From Cristatella mucedo (lineage: Eukaryota; Bryozoa; Phylactolaemata; Cristatellidae): a DNA stretch of 62,500 bases. The notes beneath the pieces were generated by a model. The model was not told where the DNA came from, did not search any database, and saw only the letters and a list, made by a program, of their open reading frames with translations. Within the stretch, counting starts at the first letter, position 1. Every line of letters begins with the position of its first letter. A program made the position numbers and the translations under genes. The DNA lies in assembly GCA_009760855.2 (NCBI GenBank), contig WPIO01000055.1, forward strand, positions 1,722,501 through 1,785,000. The letters are read 5' to 3'. Below, piece after piece: positions 11,345 through 38,075 of this stretch.

Positions 11345-12876
11345 TATCGGTGCCACAAAGTGTGTGGCAGTGCAGGATTGGCAGAGCAACTTCTGGCTTT
11401 AGAGCTAATCACTCCACAGAGTCAGCATTGTTTCGGGTATACAACGACCTACTTAGGAATGCAGACATGGGTAGAGTGTCTCTTCTTGTTTTGCTCGATC
11501 TTTCGGCAGCTTTTGATACCATCGATCACAAAGTACTTCTAGAGCGCCTCTCATCTCGCCTGGGCATCACTGGCACTGCTCTGCAGTGGTTCAGGTCCTA
11601 TCTCAGTGGGAGACTCCAGAGTGTTGACGTGAATGGACAAAGATCATCTGAAGTACCTCTAAAATATGGAGTACCTCAGGGCTCTGTGCTAGGTCCGGTT
11701 CTTTTCACCGTTTATACTCTCCCTCTCGCTGATGTGATTGCCAAGCACAATCTAGGCTTTCACTTCTATGCGGATGACACTCAGTTGTACCTTTGCTTTG
11801 ATCCCTCCCAGCCTTCGAGCACCTCAAATTCTCTCAACTCACTTGCTGCATGCATTGATGACATCCGATCATGGATGGCAGCAAATTTTCTAAAACTAAA
11901 CGATGATAAAACTAACTTACTAGTTATGGGCAAACCTAGTGTTATTCAGAAATTGGAAAGGCTGACTTTCAAAATTGGCTCTGCCAGCATATCTCCAGTT
12001 GCATCAGCTCGAAATCTAGGTGTCATATTCCAAAGCGACCTCTCGTTAGACGACCACATCAGCTCCACAGTCAAATCAGCCTATTTTCAGCTTCATAGCA
12101 TTGCTAAAATTAGGGCTTGTTTAGATAAGGATACCACGTCCAAGTTGGTCCATGCATTCGTGACATCTCGTCTCGACTTCTGCAACTCACTGCTTACTGG
12201 CCTACCAGCATGTGCGATCAGGCGATTGCAGCTGGTGCAAAACTCTGCAGCTAGGCTTGTCTGTCGTGAGTGTCGCAGTTGCCACATTACTCCACTTCTC
12301 GCCGACCTGCACTGGTTACCAGTCAAGCAACGGATTGACTTCAAGGTTTTGTCGCTCACTTTTAGGTCTCTTCATTCTATGGCTCCAGCCTATCTTTCAG
12401 AGATACTACCCCATCAGGCAAAGCATCGTACCACTCGCTTTTCGGAATCCAACAGTCTAGAAATACCTCGTACAAACCTTAAATCCTTTGGAGACCGTGC
12501 ATTTAGCTCGTATGCTCCCACAGCCTGGAACTCCCTCCCGACCTGCATCAGAACATCCCCTGACCTGACCACATTTAAAAGAAACTTAAAAACATACCTA
12601 TTTAGGACAGCATTTAGTGGGTCCTTGTGATTCGTCCTCGATGTGCTTATTCGTGCTGACACTGTTCATGCTGCCACTAACCACATTTGCATGCTGACCC
12701 AGTGCATGTAACCCCTAACCATGTTATTCATTTTGTTTGTTTTTCAAGCATGATTTTACTTACTATTCTATTGCATATCACTTTGCAGCAAATGTAAAGC
12801 GCCTAGAAAGAGATTAAGTTCTCTGAGGGCGCTTTATCAAGTGCAATATTATTATTATTATTATTATTATTAACTA
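11345..12876 (+). mobile_element. LINE family A, best-preserved copy (L2/CR1-like non-LTR retrotransposon)
   Basis: Contains an intact 426-codon RT fragment, a conserved 3' UTR with TTTGCAGCAAATGTAAAGCG and the hairpin-forming GCGCCTAGAAAGAGATTAAG...CTCTGAGGGCGC, and an (ATT)n tail at about 12848-12876. The 5' part (any ORF1 and the endonuclease) is missing. This copy is the reference for the roughly 17 other family A pieces in the window. Confidence 0.88.
11350..12630 (+). CDS. Reverse transcriptase fragment of LINE family A
   Basis: An uninterrupted frame of 426 codons encodes the RT and thumb of a non-LTR retrotransposon, the enzyme that copies element RNA into nicked chromosomal DNA. Visible blocks in order: SGFRANHSTESAL (residue about 15), LLDLSAAFDTIDH (block A with catalytic Asp), YGVPQGSVLGPVLF, YADD at residues 140-143 (two metal-binding Asp, 11767-11778), LNDDKTNLLVMG, then LDFCNSLLTGLP, LHWLPVKQRIDFKVL and AWNSLPTCIRTSPDLTTFK. 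The fold order and the (ATT)n tail point to the L2/CR1 group. The frame enters from the left without the endonuclease, so the first in-frame start is not a biological start. No inactivating change is visible within the fragment, which suggests recent insertion. Confidence 0.85.
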   Translation: MPQSVWQCRIGRATSGFRANHSTESALFRVYNDLLRNADMGRVSLLVLLDLSAAFDTIDHKVLLERLSSRLGITGTALQWFRSYLSGRLQSVDVNGQRSSEVPLKYGVPQGSVLGPVLFTVYTLPLADVIAKHNLGFHFYADDTQLYLCFDPSQPSSTSNSLNSLAACIDDIRSWMAANFLKLNDDKTNLLVMGKPSVIQKLERLTFKIGSASISPVASARNLGVIFQSDLSLDDHISSTVKSAYFQLHSIAKIRACLDKDTTSKLVHAFVTSRLDFCNSLLTGLPACAIRRLQLVQNSAARLVCRECRSCHITPLLADLHWLPVKQRIDFKVLSLTFRSLHSMAPAYLSEILPHQAKHRTTRFSESNSLEIPRTNLKSFGDRAFSSYAPTAWNSLPTCIRTSPDLTTFKRNLKTYLFRTAFSGSL

Positions 12877-12879
12877 GAA

Positions 12880-13480
12880 CCATCGATCTCCTCGACTCCT
12901 TAAAAAGTGATATCACCAGGCAGGAGCAAAGTTAATTTTTGTAGCCAAGTATACTCCACTTCCGGATTATAGCACTTAATTCTCGCCTCTGAGGATCCAT
13001 TCAGTCGATAGGTTAGCAGTCTGGGGAGGGGTATTGGCGGACCTAATCTCTATCTAGGCTCTTCACATATGCCGAAGGGCTCGAGCCCAAGACTTCGGTC
13101 ATCAAATGGATTCACCTTGATCTCGATCGTTAAAGCGGAGCACGTTGCTGAAGGAATTAGAAAGAGCCATTTTAGCTAGGAATCTGCTTACAATTTAAAA
13201 TTTTTCGTTTTAAAATTATGGGGGAAAGATGAAATTTTAACCGAGACTAGATGGGTAGGCTTCTACCGGCACGAGCACAGGAAGCACCCGGTCCTCCGCA
13301 GCTACGCCACCGCTGCCACGTCACAGTCATGGGGGCCGTGTCGGGAAAGCAGCAGTATGATTAAACCTCTTTATGGCAATATTGCATGCCCAACAATAAC
13401 AGGGAAACTAAATGGTACTACTGGGGCCCTATGTACATTAGGCTAGGAGTGGAAATCAACGAAGCCTAGCCTTCTCACAG
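12880..13480. other. Intergenic, no recognisable gene
   Basis: Mixed-composition sequence without a plausible exon. A GGGCTCGAGCCC motif near 13080 recalls the SINE-2 B-box region but the rest of the element is not recognisable. Confidence 0.35.
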
Positions 13481-13489
13481 CGGGATGGC

Positions 13490-13690
13490 ACTCTCGTGCT
13501 TATGCGTGCTGACACTGTGTGTGCTGCCACTAACGATACTTGCTTGCTGAACCTGCACATGTCATCCCTAACCATGTTAAGCTTGTTGTCTTTGAGCATG
13601 CTACCACTAATCGTGCTTCCTTTGCAGCAAATGTAAAGTGCCTAGAAAGAGATTGAGTTCTCTGAGGGTGCTACAGCAAATGTTATTACT
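13490..13690 (+). mobile_element. LINE-A 3' UTR fragment
   Basis: Holds CTTATGCGTGCTGACACTGT, GCAGCAAATGTAAAGTGCCT and AGAAAGAGATTGAGTTCTCT, the family A terminal signature, without coding sequence. Confidence 0.8.
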
Positions 13691-13729
13691 CTCGGACTAG
13701 AGCAATTGTGAAAGCAGAAGGCAGTATGC

Positions 13730-13830
13730 ACAAATAATAATATTAATATTAATACATTTGTATGGCGTCCTCGAAGAGCTGAATCTCTTTCTAGGCACTT
13801 TACAGATGCTGTATAAAAAGCATAACCAAG
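13730..13830 (-). mobile_element. LINE-A 3' tail fragment
   Basis: AATAATATTAATATTAATAC followed by GAGCTGAATCTCTTTCTAGG and CACTTTACAGATGCTGTATA is the terminal signature in minus orientation, facing the previous fragment. Confidence 0.75.
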
Positions 13831-14574
13831 TAATTGGTGGTGGTAACAAAATAATTGGTGGTAAATGCCAACCAAGACGACATTGGTGAGACCTGGGCTG
13901 CAGTAAGGGGACTCATTAGCGCAGCACACCTCAGCTCGCCGAGGGCTCCGGCCCACGAGGAGGGTTTGGGGGACAGTGAACAACATGCCGCAGGATATGC
14001 AGGATGTGCAAGCTGTAACAGCGAGCACGCTTGTTTCCAGCCACACTCGGGCAACAGGTCCTCTTGGCACTTCCGTGGTTGATGGCTTGGTCGAGGAACG
14101 CCAGCTATTCGTCCTTCAGGATGTGGATGCTGAGCGAATGTGCCGCTTCGCACACACATCTTGGCCGACCAACACCTTGCACTCGAATGCCCTGATTAAG
14201 AGGCATCATCACCCCATCCGGCTTCAATTCAAAGGTCACGCTTAGCTTTGCTAGTGACCCTTAGCTGGTCGTATCACACACTAGAGCCACCCCCAGGCTA
14301 CTGAACCTCACGTGGGTACAAAATCGGGAATAGCTGAACCGTATTGAATTTATTAAATAGTCGGTTGTACAGTCGCAGCACTGATGCTGCATATAAATTT
14401 TCTCTTTGATGCCACTTGTAGACTGTCGAGTTATTAGCCTGAGTGGATGAGAGCTGTGACAGCTCTCATCGTGGCCAAAATGTGCTTTCCGTTTGCCACA
14501 GAAGTGTTAGGCACGAACCTGAGTGCACAGTATTGTGGGCTCGGCATTTTGTAGTTGTCGTTGACCCCTAGCTA

Positions 14575-14575
<1 letters not shown>
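13831..14575. other. Intergenic, no recognisable gene
   Basis: Frames of 60-140 codons occur on both strands, but none shows a domain, a splice-consistent boundary or a family signature. Confidence 0.35.
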
Positions 14576-16480
<1,905 letters not shown>

Positions 16481-16484
16481 CCTC

Positions 16485-16520
16485 ATAAAAAGGGGCGCGT
16501 GAGCAGACTGTCTCCATCAG
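16485..16520 (+). promoter_or_regulatory. Candidate core promoter of the LACT-like gene
   Basis: ATAAAAAG (16485-16492) resembles a TATA box and CCATCAGTAGC (initiator TCAGTA from 16517) lies about 32 bases downstream, the usual TATA-Inr spacing. It is on the same strand as, and 430 bases before, the first ATG of the beta-lactamase-like gene. Confidence 0.4.
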
Positions 16521-16607
16521 TAGCTCCTTTTTAGCTGTGGCTAGTCGATGAGTGTCAAACTAGTCAATTCTCTGTAGTGCAGCCAAAGCTGTCGACTCTG
16601 CCTCTCC

Positions 16608-16610
<3 letters not shown>

Positions 16611-16689
<79 letters not shown>

Positions 16690-16692
16690 GTC
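16611..16692. repeat. (CT)n microsatellite in the presumed 5' UTR
   Basis: About 75 bp of CT between the candidate promoter and the start codon of the LACT-like gene. If transcribed it gives a long pyrimidine tract in the leader. Confidence 0.95.
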
Positions 16693-16946
16693 TATCGTTT
16701 TTCCCTTCTTTCCCTCTCTCTCTCCCCCACTCTTTGTTCTCCCCACGCCTTGTTTGCTCGTCTGCATCCCGCTTACGTTTTTGTCGCTGCTCGCGCTCGA
16801 GCGCTGCAGAGTCTTCCCTTGTGCTCCTCAGTGTGCATCGGCGCTCACAGTTTGCCTCGCTTTCACTCTTCCCAGCGCGACCGAGGGCAGCTGCCGCCCG
16901 TGCTGCCGAGGTTGGTCACGTGAACAGCGAGTTCTCCGACGAAGCC

Positions 16947-30327
<13,381 letters not shown>

Positions 30328-32070
30328 CGGCGAGGCAGCCGACTGCTGTTTGCTCGGCTGTCGAGTTGCTGCCTCATCAGGCTTAATTAAGCTTTCATTC
30401 TTCGAGCTGCATCATTCCATTACATCGGTCGCACTGTGTGTGGCTTTGCAGTCACAGCCTGCCATGCTTTTGTCAATCAGAATTTCTCATTAGCACATCT
30501 CTGTTATTGTGTTTGTGTGGGTTTTTATGCGAGATGAACATTTATCCTTTTTTTTGCATTTAATCGCATCGTTCGTCGTCGCCTGACAGCTTGCACACGT
30601 GATTAGATCACGTGATTATATCGAGCCAAGCGTTTTGTCGATTGTGCCCATGCTTATCAGCCTGGACTTCAGTCGTCAATCACAGCCACGTCGAGCGGAA
30701 GGATGCGAACGTTTTAGTCTAAATGCTGACGCAAGATTTATTGTGTGCCATTACCTAAATAGCCTATGTGGAAGTCGGTGGCCAGAAGTCGCTGAGTGCC
30801 ATTGGAAAAACGGCTAAACAGACTTCATTGGCAAAGGTCACTAGGCCCCTGGGTTCAAGAGGTAAGGTGCTCTCTCTTCACTACCCAGGTCGTGGGTTTG
30901 AGTCCTGAAGCGAGCAATCCTTTATTGCCAACTGTATTCGGTGGTGATAGCCGTTGCGGCTCGTCTGCCTCAATGTAAATGAGGCAGTTGAATCAGCTAA
31001 AAAAAATTAGGCGGCAGCTATGCGGTCAAACTAGTGCCCACTTGTTCGTGAAGGTCGTCATGAGTGGTATCAGGGCACTTTGCGACTTAACAATACTTGC
31101 TGACTGATGCTGCAGCCACGAAAGATAGATCAACACGTGCCAACTTCAATGCCGAAGAACTGGCCAGCTCCCGAGTTTCGCCTCCCCAAACTTATGGAGC
31201 TCCGTTGCTCGCACGAGACCGCGTAGCACCACGTGGATCAAGGCATTGCCCGGAACGCCGCGACCGTTTTCAGATCAGAGTTCTCTTTAGTTTAGCTTTT
31301 TCACTGAAGAATTGCCCTCCTTCCCATGCAGAGCACGTCGAGCATGTGACCCGTGTGACGACCTGACAATGCAGCTTACCGGCTGCTCGATCGGACTAGG
31401 GGTAGTCGACGACGGCGGTCTGTCGTCCTCACGGACACATGTAAGTTTCCGCCTGGAGTTTACGTGGTGGCTGACTGCCGAAAGTCGCCACAAGTTGCCT
31501 CCGGTGACCCAGGTTTGATTGTCAGCACTGGAGCGCTAGATGCTTTTGGCGGTGGGACGTGTCAGGAAGTCGAGGCCTCGGAGCCCTAAGCCTAGCAACG
31601 ATAGCTGGTCACGTGTCCGGTTAAGTTCCGGTTCTTGGAAAGCAGCGATTTTCAGGGCACTCGCTAAAAAGCTTGCTCTAGATCGTGAGAGGTTAAGTAG
31701 CTTCTATTCAATCGTCACTCCGCCATTCCTGTCCAGAACCCATTCCATTAGCCCCCCATACAGTCCATACGATGGTGCATGCCTAATAAACTAGATAACA
31801 GATTTCGATTTATTTTTTGTTCTTGGATACTTTGCTTCTGTGGTCAGGACGATTAAATTTTGAAGTTCGCCAGTTTTGCTGTTAGCACATATAGCAGGCG
31901 TTGTCCCACTGCCCGATATAGGGAGGTTTTAGTAGGACTTAATACTATAGAGAAGTAAGTATCCATAGAAGCGTAACCGTACAGGTGCCGTAAACGAGCG
32001 TTTTAGTCTATGCTATTGCAGAGTAACAGAATAGTGAATAGCCACATTTGATTGACATGACATCAAGAGG
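30328..32070 (+). other. 3' UTR and intergenic DNA after the LACT-like gene
   Basis: The first AATAAA on this strand is at 31785-31790, so the 3' UTR could be about 1.5 kb and would contain the SINE-1-like element at 30845. No further coding is recognised. Confidence 0.4.
30845..31010 (+). mobile_element. Diverged SINE-1-like element
   Basis: GTTCAAGAGGTAAGGTGCTC, GTCGTGGGTTTGAGTCCTGA and GAGGCAGTTGAATCAGCTAA keep the order of SINE-1 with many substitutions. Confidence 0.6.
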
Positions 32071-32074
32071 TACA

Positions 32075-32220
32075 TCGAGCTGGGTTGGTCCAGCGGTTAA
32101 GGTGCTCGCCCCGACTAAGGTCTGGCTGAGGTCGTGGGCTCGAGCCCTGAGGCATATGTGAAGCTCCTGAATAGAGAATTAGTTCACTTAGGGTGCTATA
32201 CAAATGAATTATTTTTTTAT
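32075..32220 (+). mobile_element. SINE-2 copy
   Basis: GAGCTGGGTTGGTCCAGCGG TTAAGGTGCTCGCCCCGACT, then GTCGTGGGCTCGAGCCCTGA, then GAATAGAGAATTAGTTCACT and TATACAAATGAATTATT. Confidence 0.85.
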
Positions 32221-32285
32221 ATCTAGCAGATATATCATGCTAAGCTTATGAACAATTTACCAAGACGAGAGCGAATAGGTATTAC

Positions 32286-32990
32286 GTGAAAGTGACTGTA
32301 AAAATGTGCGAGGCCTACAAACGATACTTCGGCGTGCCTACGTGGAATCATGACAAGCTCTGGGCACCAAATTTCACATGCGAGCACTGGAAGAGAACTC
32401 TTAAAGGTAACGCGAGGAATTGCTCTTCGCAAGATGAATTTCCTGCACAATACTTGGTAATGTGGGAAATATCACTTAATTTATATAACTCTGATGTGTT
32501 TACCGGTCGGTACAAGGAAGAAAAGAGAGCCATCAAGTTTGCTATCCCGAGAATTTGTCAGTAACCGATTGACCACTCAAGTGTGTGCATGTGCTACTTC
32601 TGCCCTAATGGACCCTTGCAGACGCCGAACTGGCAAGAGCGCGCCTCCCATCATGCATCCGTACATCATCCATCCATCGCCCCAATATCGCAATGCCCCG
32701 AGCTTCGCCTCACCATCCCCCCACCGAAGAGGAGTCGGTCATTTTCACTAGATATCAGCGAGGAAGATATTGCAGATCCAGATTCCAGTTTCACATACGC
32801 GGCAGTTGGAGTGAAAACCGTAATTCGCCAACAAGAAAGACCTCTACGATCTGATTAGCGACCTTAGTCGACGGACGCTGACTGACAGCTCTTGGACGTC
32901 TAGAGCACTTGTCCGTCATGCTGCCGCCTGTCCAATGACGGAGCGAAAATTGAATGCAGATCTTCATTTGACCTGTCACCATCGCTCTAT
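32286..32990 (+). pseudogene. Frameshifted copy of a dispersed uncharacterised invertebrate gene
   Basis: Pieces in two alternating frames resemble a multi-copy protein of unknown function known to me from many invertebrate genomes: FGVPTWNHDKLWAPNFTCEH, then KEEKRAIKFAIPRI (to 32555), CMCYFCPNGP (32583), MDPCRRRTGKSAPPIMHP in a different frame (about 32620-32675), then CPELRLTIPPPKRSRSFS and DPDSSFTYAAVGVKT to 32814. At least two frameshifts and an inserted segment of about 33 codons after KRTLKG break it. The original is probably spread by transposition, but I cannot name its superfamily. Confidence 0.6.
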
Positions 32991-33028
32991 GGAGTGAGCA
33001 ATTAGAGCTGCACGTGAAAGGCTCAAAT

Positions 33029-33105
33029 GCCCAAATCCGCGACACCAGAAGCGTCATTTTTTTAGAGCCCCAAATCCGCGAGACCAGAAGCGTCATTTTT
33101 TAGAG
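33029..33105. repeat. 38-39 bp tandem duplication
   Basis: CCCAAATCCGCGACACCAGA AGCGTCATTTTTTTAGAG and a second copy with one or two changes lie side by side, just after the pseudogene. Confidence 0.85.
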
Positions 33106-33139
33106 GTTGAAATGGCAAGGGACAATTTTCGCTTTCTCT

Positions 33140-33295
33140 TTGTTTCGTGAGATGAAGTCTGCTGACTACCGAATGCGTACTGAAAGCCGCTTAGGCTGTG
33201 AGTGTGCTATACAAATCTCTCCTGCGTAACACCCACAGAGTCTTTGTGGCTTTGTGGAGTTACAGACGGAGATACATTACATTACATTTTCGCCA
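33140..33295 (+). mobile_element. LINE family B 3' end
   Basis: CTTTCTCTTTGTTTCGTGAG, TACCGAATGCGTACTGAAAG, CTGCGTAACACCCACAGAGT and GGAGATACATTACATTACAT form the family B terminus. Confidence 0.85.
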
Positions 33296-33539
33296 TACGC
33301 AACTTCGTCTTCTTGTAGATGTCGGAGGCACTGTACTTACTTATGACTTCTGAGGGTAGCAATTGCCCTAGCGATATTTTATTCAAACTTAAACTGCGAT
33401 CCTCGGAGGCAGCCCTAGTTGTATCTATTAAGAAATTGTAGACATCTTAGCACAGATATTTATTTACATTGAGATAAATATTAAGTGGATACCCGAATTC
33501 AATCTATGACTCGTTTTAGCCCCAATTCTAAGTGCCACT

Positions 33540-34260
33540 CAAAGTGTGTATGCGTGTGCATACATCTTAGTAAATTTAATGAATTTAACTAGCTACTTAG
33601 TTATATCTCAGCTTGATTATTTTATTTACCCGTTGGATGGGCTACCGAAAAAAGCAACTAGGCCACTGCATATGGCTATGAATATAGCTGCAAGGCTAGT
33701 TTGCAAATCCCAGAAGTTTGACCACGTGTCTCCTTCGCTAAAAGAGCTAGGATGGCTGCCGGTTGATCAATGGATGCAGAGCAAAGTTCTTACGCTGACC
33801 CACTAGGCCCGCCATGGCTTGGCTCCTCCATACCTAGGTGAACTGCTGCACCAGTTTCAGCCTCCTCGTGCCCTCAGGCCCTGAATGGACAAAAAATTAG
33901 CTGTTCCATTCCTCCACTTACAGACCATTGGCGACAGAAGCTTTAGCTCTGCCGGTCCTAGACTGTGGAACTCGCTTCCACGATTCCTACGTAACGACCA
34001 CCACTCTCCTGCCGCCGACTATGGCACATCCTTTCCAGCGGTCCTGAACGCTACTTCCATGCTAATCGCTACCTCAACTGCTCTCCTGACTCAGCTGTGC
34101 TTCTCGCTTTCTCTTTGTTTCGTGAGATTAAGTCTGTTGGCTACCAAATGTGTACCGAAAGCCGCTTAGGCTGTGAGAGCACTATACAATACTCTCCTGC
34201 GTAACACCCACATAATCTTTATGGCTTTGTGGAATTACAGACGGAGATACAATACTATTA
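33540..34260 (+). mobile_element. LINE family B fragment with broken RT C-terminus
   Basis: Encodes YLVISQLDYFIYPLDGLPKK and HVSPSLKELGWLPVDQ, then a stop, then DKKLAVPFLHLQTIGDRSFS and GPRLWNSLPRFLRND; the 3' UTR follows to about 34260. Aligns with the 4060-5010 copy. Confidence 0.83.
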
Positions 34261-35507
<1,247 letters not shown>

Positions 35508-35705
35508 CTTACTGGCTTAATCCCGTTCCTGCGAAGTAACTACACTCTTTATCGCACACTGGTTTGCTTTCTGTCTCTCTTTTTTTTCTCTCTTTCTCTC
35601 ACTTGCTAGCCACCCTCCTTCACTGCACCTGCCTCCCTGTTTCTTACTATATACCACTACTAATAAGAATATCAAGTGCATTTATGTAGTGCCTTGGTAG
35701 ACCTA

Positions 35706-35873
35706 CAGTAGGGTCCCACATTACGAACGTCAGACGTAATATATTATATGCAATATATTGGAATATATTAGAAATTCATTAGTATTCTTATTTTACGGGC
35801 TCCGAACACCCGGGTTCGCGGAATAATTAATCGGGTTACGAGCCCGGTTCCGGATTACGAATAGGACCCCATG
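35706..35873. mobile_element. pogo/Tigger-like MITE, copy 1
   Basis: Begins CAGTAGGGTCCCACATTACG and ends ATTACGAATAGGACCCCATG, imperfect terminal inverted repeats of the CAGTRGGTCC type seen in pogo/Tigger elements of the Tc1/mariner superfamily. Internal CCGGGTTCG (35810-35818) and CGAGCCCGG (35839-35847) pair as a stem. No transposase. Confidence 0.55.
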
Positions 35874-36085
35874 GGCTTGTAGGAGCTTCACAATTGTTTT
35901 AGCGTAAGACAGCCTTACAAGAGATCAGCCGTCGCCGGTTTCCAAAGAAAGCATCGTAAAGCAAAAAAATTCGTACAATTTTTTCAGCGATAAATTGGGC
36001 CTCAATGGCGCCACGACAAGGGTGTATGATGAGCGTAGAGTAAACTCTCCGTGATATATTAGCTGACATAACAGCCTCATTTCCC

Positions 36086-36165
36086 TTTGCAGCAAATGTA
36101 AAGTGCCTAGAAAGAGATTAAGCTCTCTGAGGGCGCTTTATCAAGTGTATTATTATTATTATTAT
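36086..36165 (+). mobile_element. LINE-A 3' tail joined to SINE-1
   Basis: GCAGCAAATGTAAAGTGCCT, AGAAAGAGATTAAGCTCTCT, GGGCGCTTTATCAAGTG and (ATT)n, ending exactly where the next SINE starts in opposite orientation. Confidence 0.85.
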
Positions 36166-36315
36166 TTGTATAGCTGCCGAAGAGCCTTAACAGCTATCGC
36201 CACCGCGCTTGCAGTTGGCAATAAAGGCTCGCCCACTGCAGGATTTGAACCCACGTGACCTCGGGACCGAGGTCGTGAAAAGCAACCGCCTTACCTGCTG
36301 AGCTATCACAGTGGT
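36166..36315 (-). mobile_element. SINE-1 copy
   Basis: TTGTATAGCTGCCGAAGAGC, GGATTTGAACCCACGTGACC and CGCCTTACCTGCTGAGCTAT in minus orientation. Confidence 0.75.
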
Positions 36316-36401
36316 GCGTGAAGAAACCGCAGGGGCTCGCAACCGCGAGGGTAGACAACTTCAGCGACAGGAAACCCATCAGAATTCCTTGGCAAGGTTT
36401 T

Positions 36402-36735
36402 ACTCTGAGGTGCGACTGCCAGCCAGAAACGTCACCACTGGTTGGCCGCCATTCCTTCTGACTGAGTCCCATATTGCGAACGTCAGAGGTAATATATTAT
36501 CTGCAATATATTGGGATACATTAGAAATTCATTAGTATTGTTATTTTACGGGCTCCGAACACCCGGGTTCGCGGAATAATTCGATCGGGTCACGAACCCG
36601 GTTCCGGATTACGAATCGAACCACGTGGGCTTGTAGGAGCTTCACAATTGTTTTCTTCACAAAGGGTCTACTCTGAGCTGCGACCGCCAAGCCAGAAACG
36701 TCATCGTCGGTCGGCCGCCATTACTTCCGACCGAG
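36402..36735. mobile_element. pogo/Tigger-like MITE copy 2 inside a flanking direct repeat
   Basis: 36468-36652 matches copy 1 (for example AATATATTATCTGCAATATA, CGGGCTCCGAACACCCGGGT). A perfect stem is present, CCGGGTTCG (36563-36571) with CGAACCCGG (36593-36601). On both sides lies a related block, CTGAGGTGCGACTGCCAGCC (36403) and CTGAGCTGCGACCGCCAAGC (36672), suggesting a larger repeat unit. Confidence 0.55.
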
Positions 36736-37400
36736 CAAAGCAGCGTTTCCGTTTTCGAGCGTTCGCTTCGGCGAGAAACAATTGCTACCGCGAGAACCAG
36801 CGAGTGGCTAAAGTTAGACAGTTAACAGTTAGGCTCTGACTATTCACTTGTGTCTGGCGATTGATTTGAAAATTTGAGCCGTTTCTTATTTTTCCAATGC
36901 AGGAACGATTTTTCGCCGGGAAGGAGCGATGCGTTTCGTTTAATCATTATCGCATGCAGCCAGCCTGCTGCTGTGCGGTGAGCGAGGGCGGAGGTGGCAT
37001 ACGCGAAGGCTGTCGCGGCGGGTTAATGGATTTACCTCGAGGACTAGGCAACCAAGGGCGACCAGGGGCGAGAAAAGAAGGGTAAGAAGGGAATCGGATA
37101 GAGGCCGCGGCCGCCGCCCGGTGGGTGGAGCTCGTCACGTGAGGGTGCAGCTTGAGCTCGGCAATGGCAATGGCGTCGCGAGCGAAACATTTTACGTGTC
37201 AGCCCCCTTTCTCTACCGCCCTCTTCTTTTCCAAAATGTAAGGCAGCCCTCCACGCAGGCGCGAGCGAGTGCAGCCAGAGCCAGCTCGCGTGACTTCGTC
37301 CGGCCACGTGACTACGACCGCAGGCGTGACTACGCCTCATTCATCTCACTCTGACAGCAAGTTTGGCGTACTGCTCCTCCTTGCGGCTTCATCTAGACTT
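36736..37400. other. GC-rich block without assignable gene
   Basis: CpG-rich core at about 36900-37340 containing GCGGCCGCCGCC and several CACGTGA motifs. It may be a promoter or a diverged gene. No protein family is recognised in any frame. Confidence 0.3.
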
Positions 37401-37929
37401 TATCATGACTCCGTGTCTTTTCAAGAGCTGTGGTTGAGGTGAACAAGCTTACAAACCAGTGTAAATCTATCCGAAAGCGTGACCCTCATTAGCTTGTATT
37501 CGGCTATCTCACTGACACACAAACCTCTTGCCTGCAAAAAAGCAGCAGTCAGCATCCGAATTTGGCAGACTTTCGGACGCCTAGCAAATGAAAGTAGTCG
37601 TGGCTACCGCCTCTCAAGCACACCAATAACCTTACAGACAGACGCATGCAGTCAAATCAGCAGCTCTTTGCCGAAGATAGTTGTACACAGGGGTGTTGTA
37701 CACAGTTCAGCAGCCTTTATCTATCTAGTAAGCACAGCTTGCACTCAGCATGCACTCCGCACAGCTTCCTCCTCCTCCGCACTCGACTGGCGATAGTGAA
37801 ACTATCTTATGCTCGTGGTCGTCGACAAGGAATACACCCAAATTAAGGCAATCATTCCGTGAATACTCGGAGCAATAAAGCTGTGAGAGCAGGCTAGGAA
37901 AGGCACAAGTGAAGCATAGCCTTCAGCTC

Positions 37930-38072
37930 CTAGCCGCCCAGGGATAAGGTGTTTGCTCTTCACAACCAAGGTCATGGGGGTCGAACCCTGCAGTGGGCGA
38001 TCCTTCATTGCCCACTCCACGAGGTTGACACCTCTTCTACCGCCTTACAGATGCTGCTAAATCAGCTAAGCA
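37930..38072 (+). mobile_element. Diverged SINE-1-like element
   Basis: CCAGGGATAAGGTGTTTGCT, GGGGTCGAACCCTGCAGTGG, GGCGATCCTTCATTGCCCAC and GCTGCTAAATCAGCTAAGC. A SINE-2 follows head-to-tail. Confidence 0.65.
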
Positions 38073-38075
38073 CAC

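Noticed and set aside
37044-37354. Coding exon in the GC-rich block
   Set aside because: Frames on both strands are Arg/Ala/Ser-rich with no domain or consistent splice sites; only a weak promoter-like character remains.
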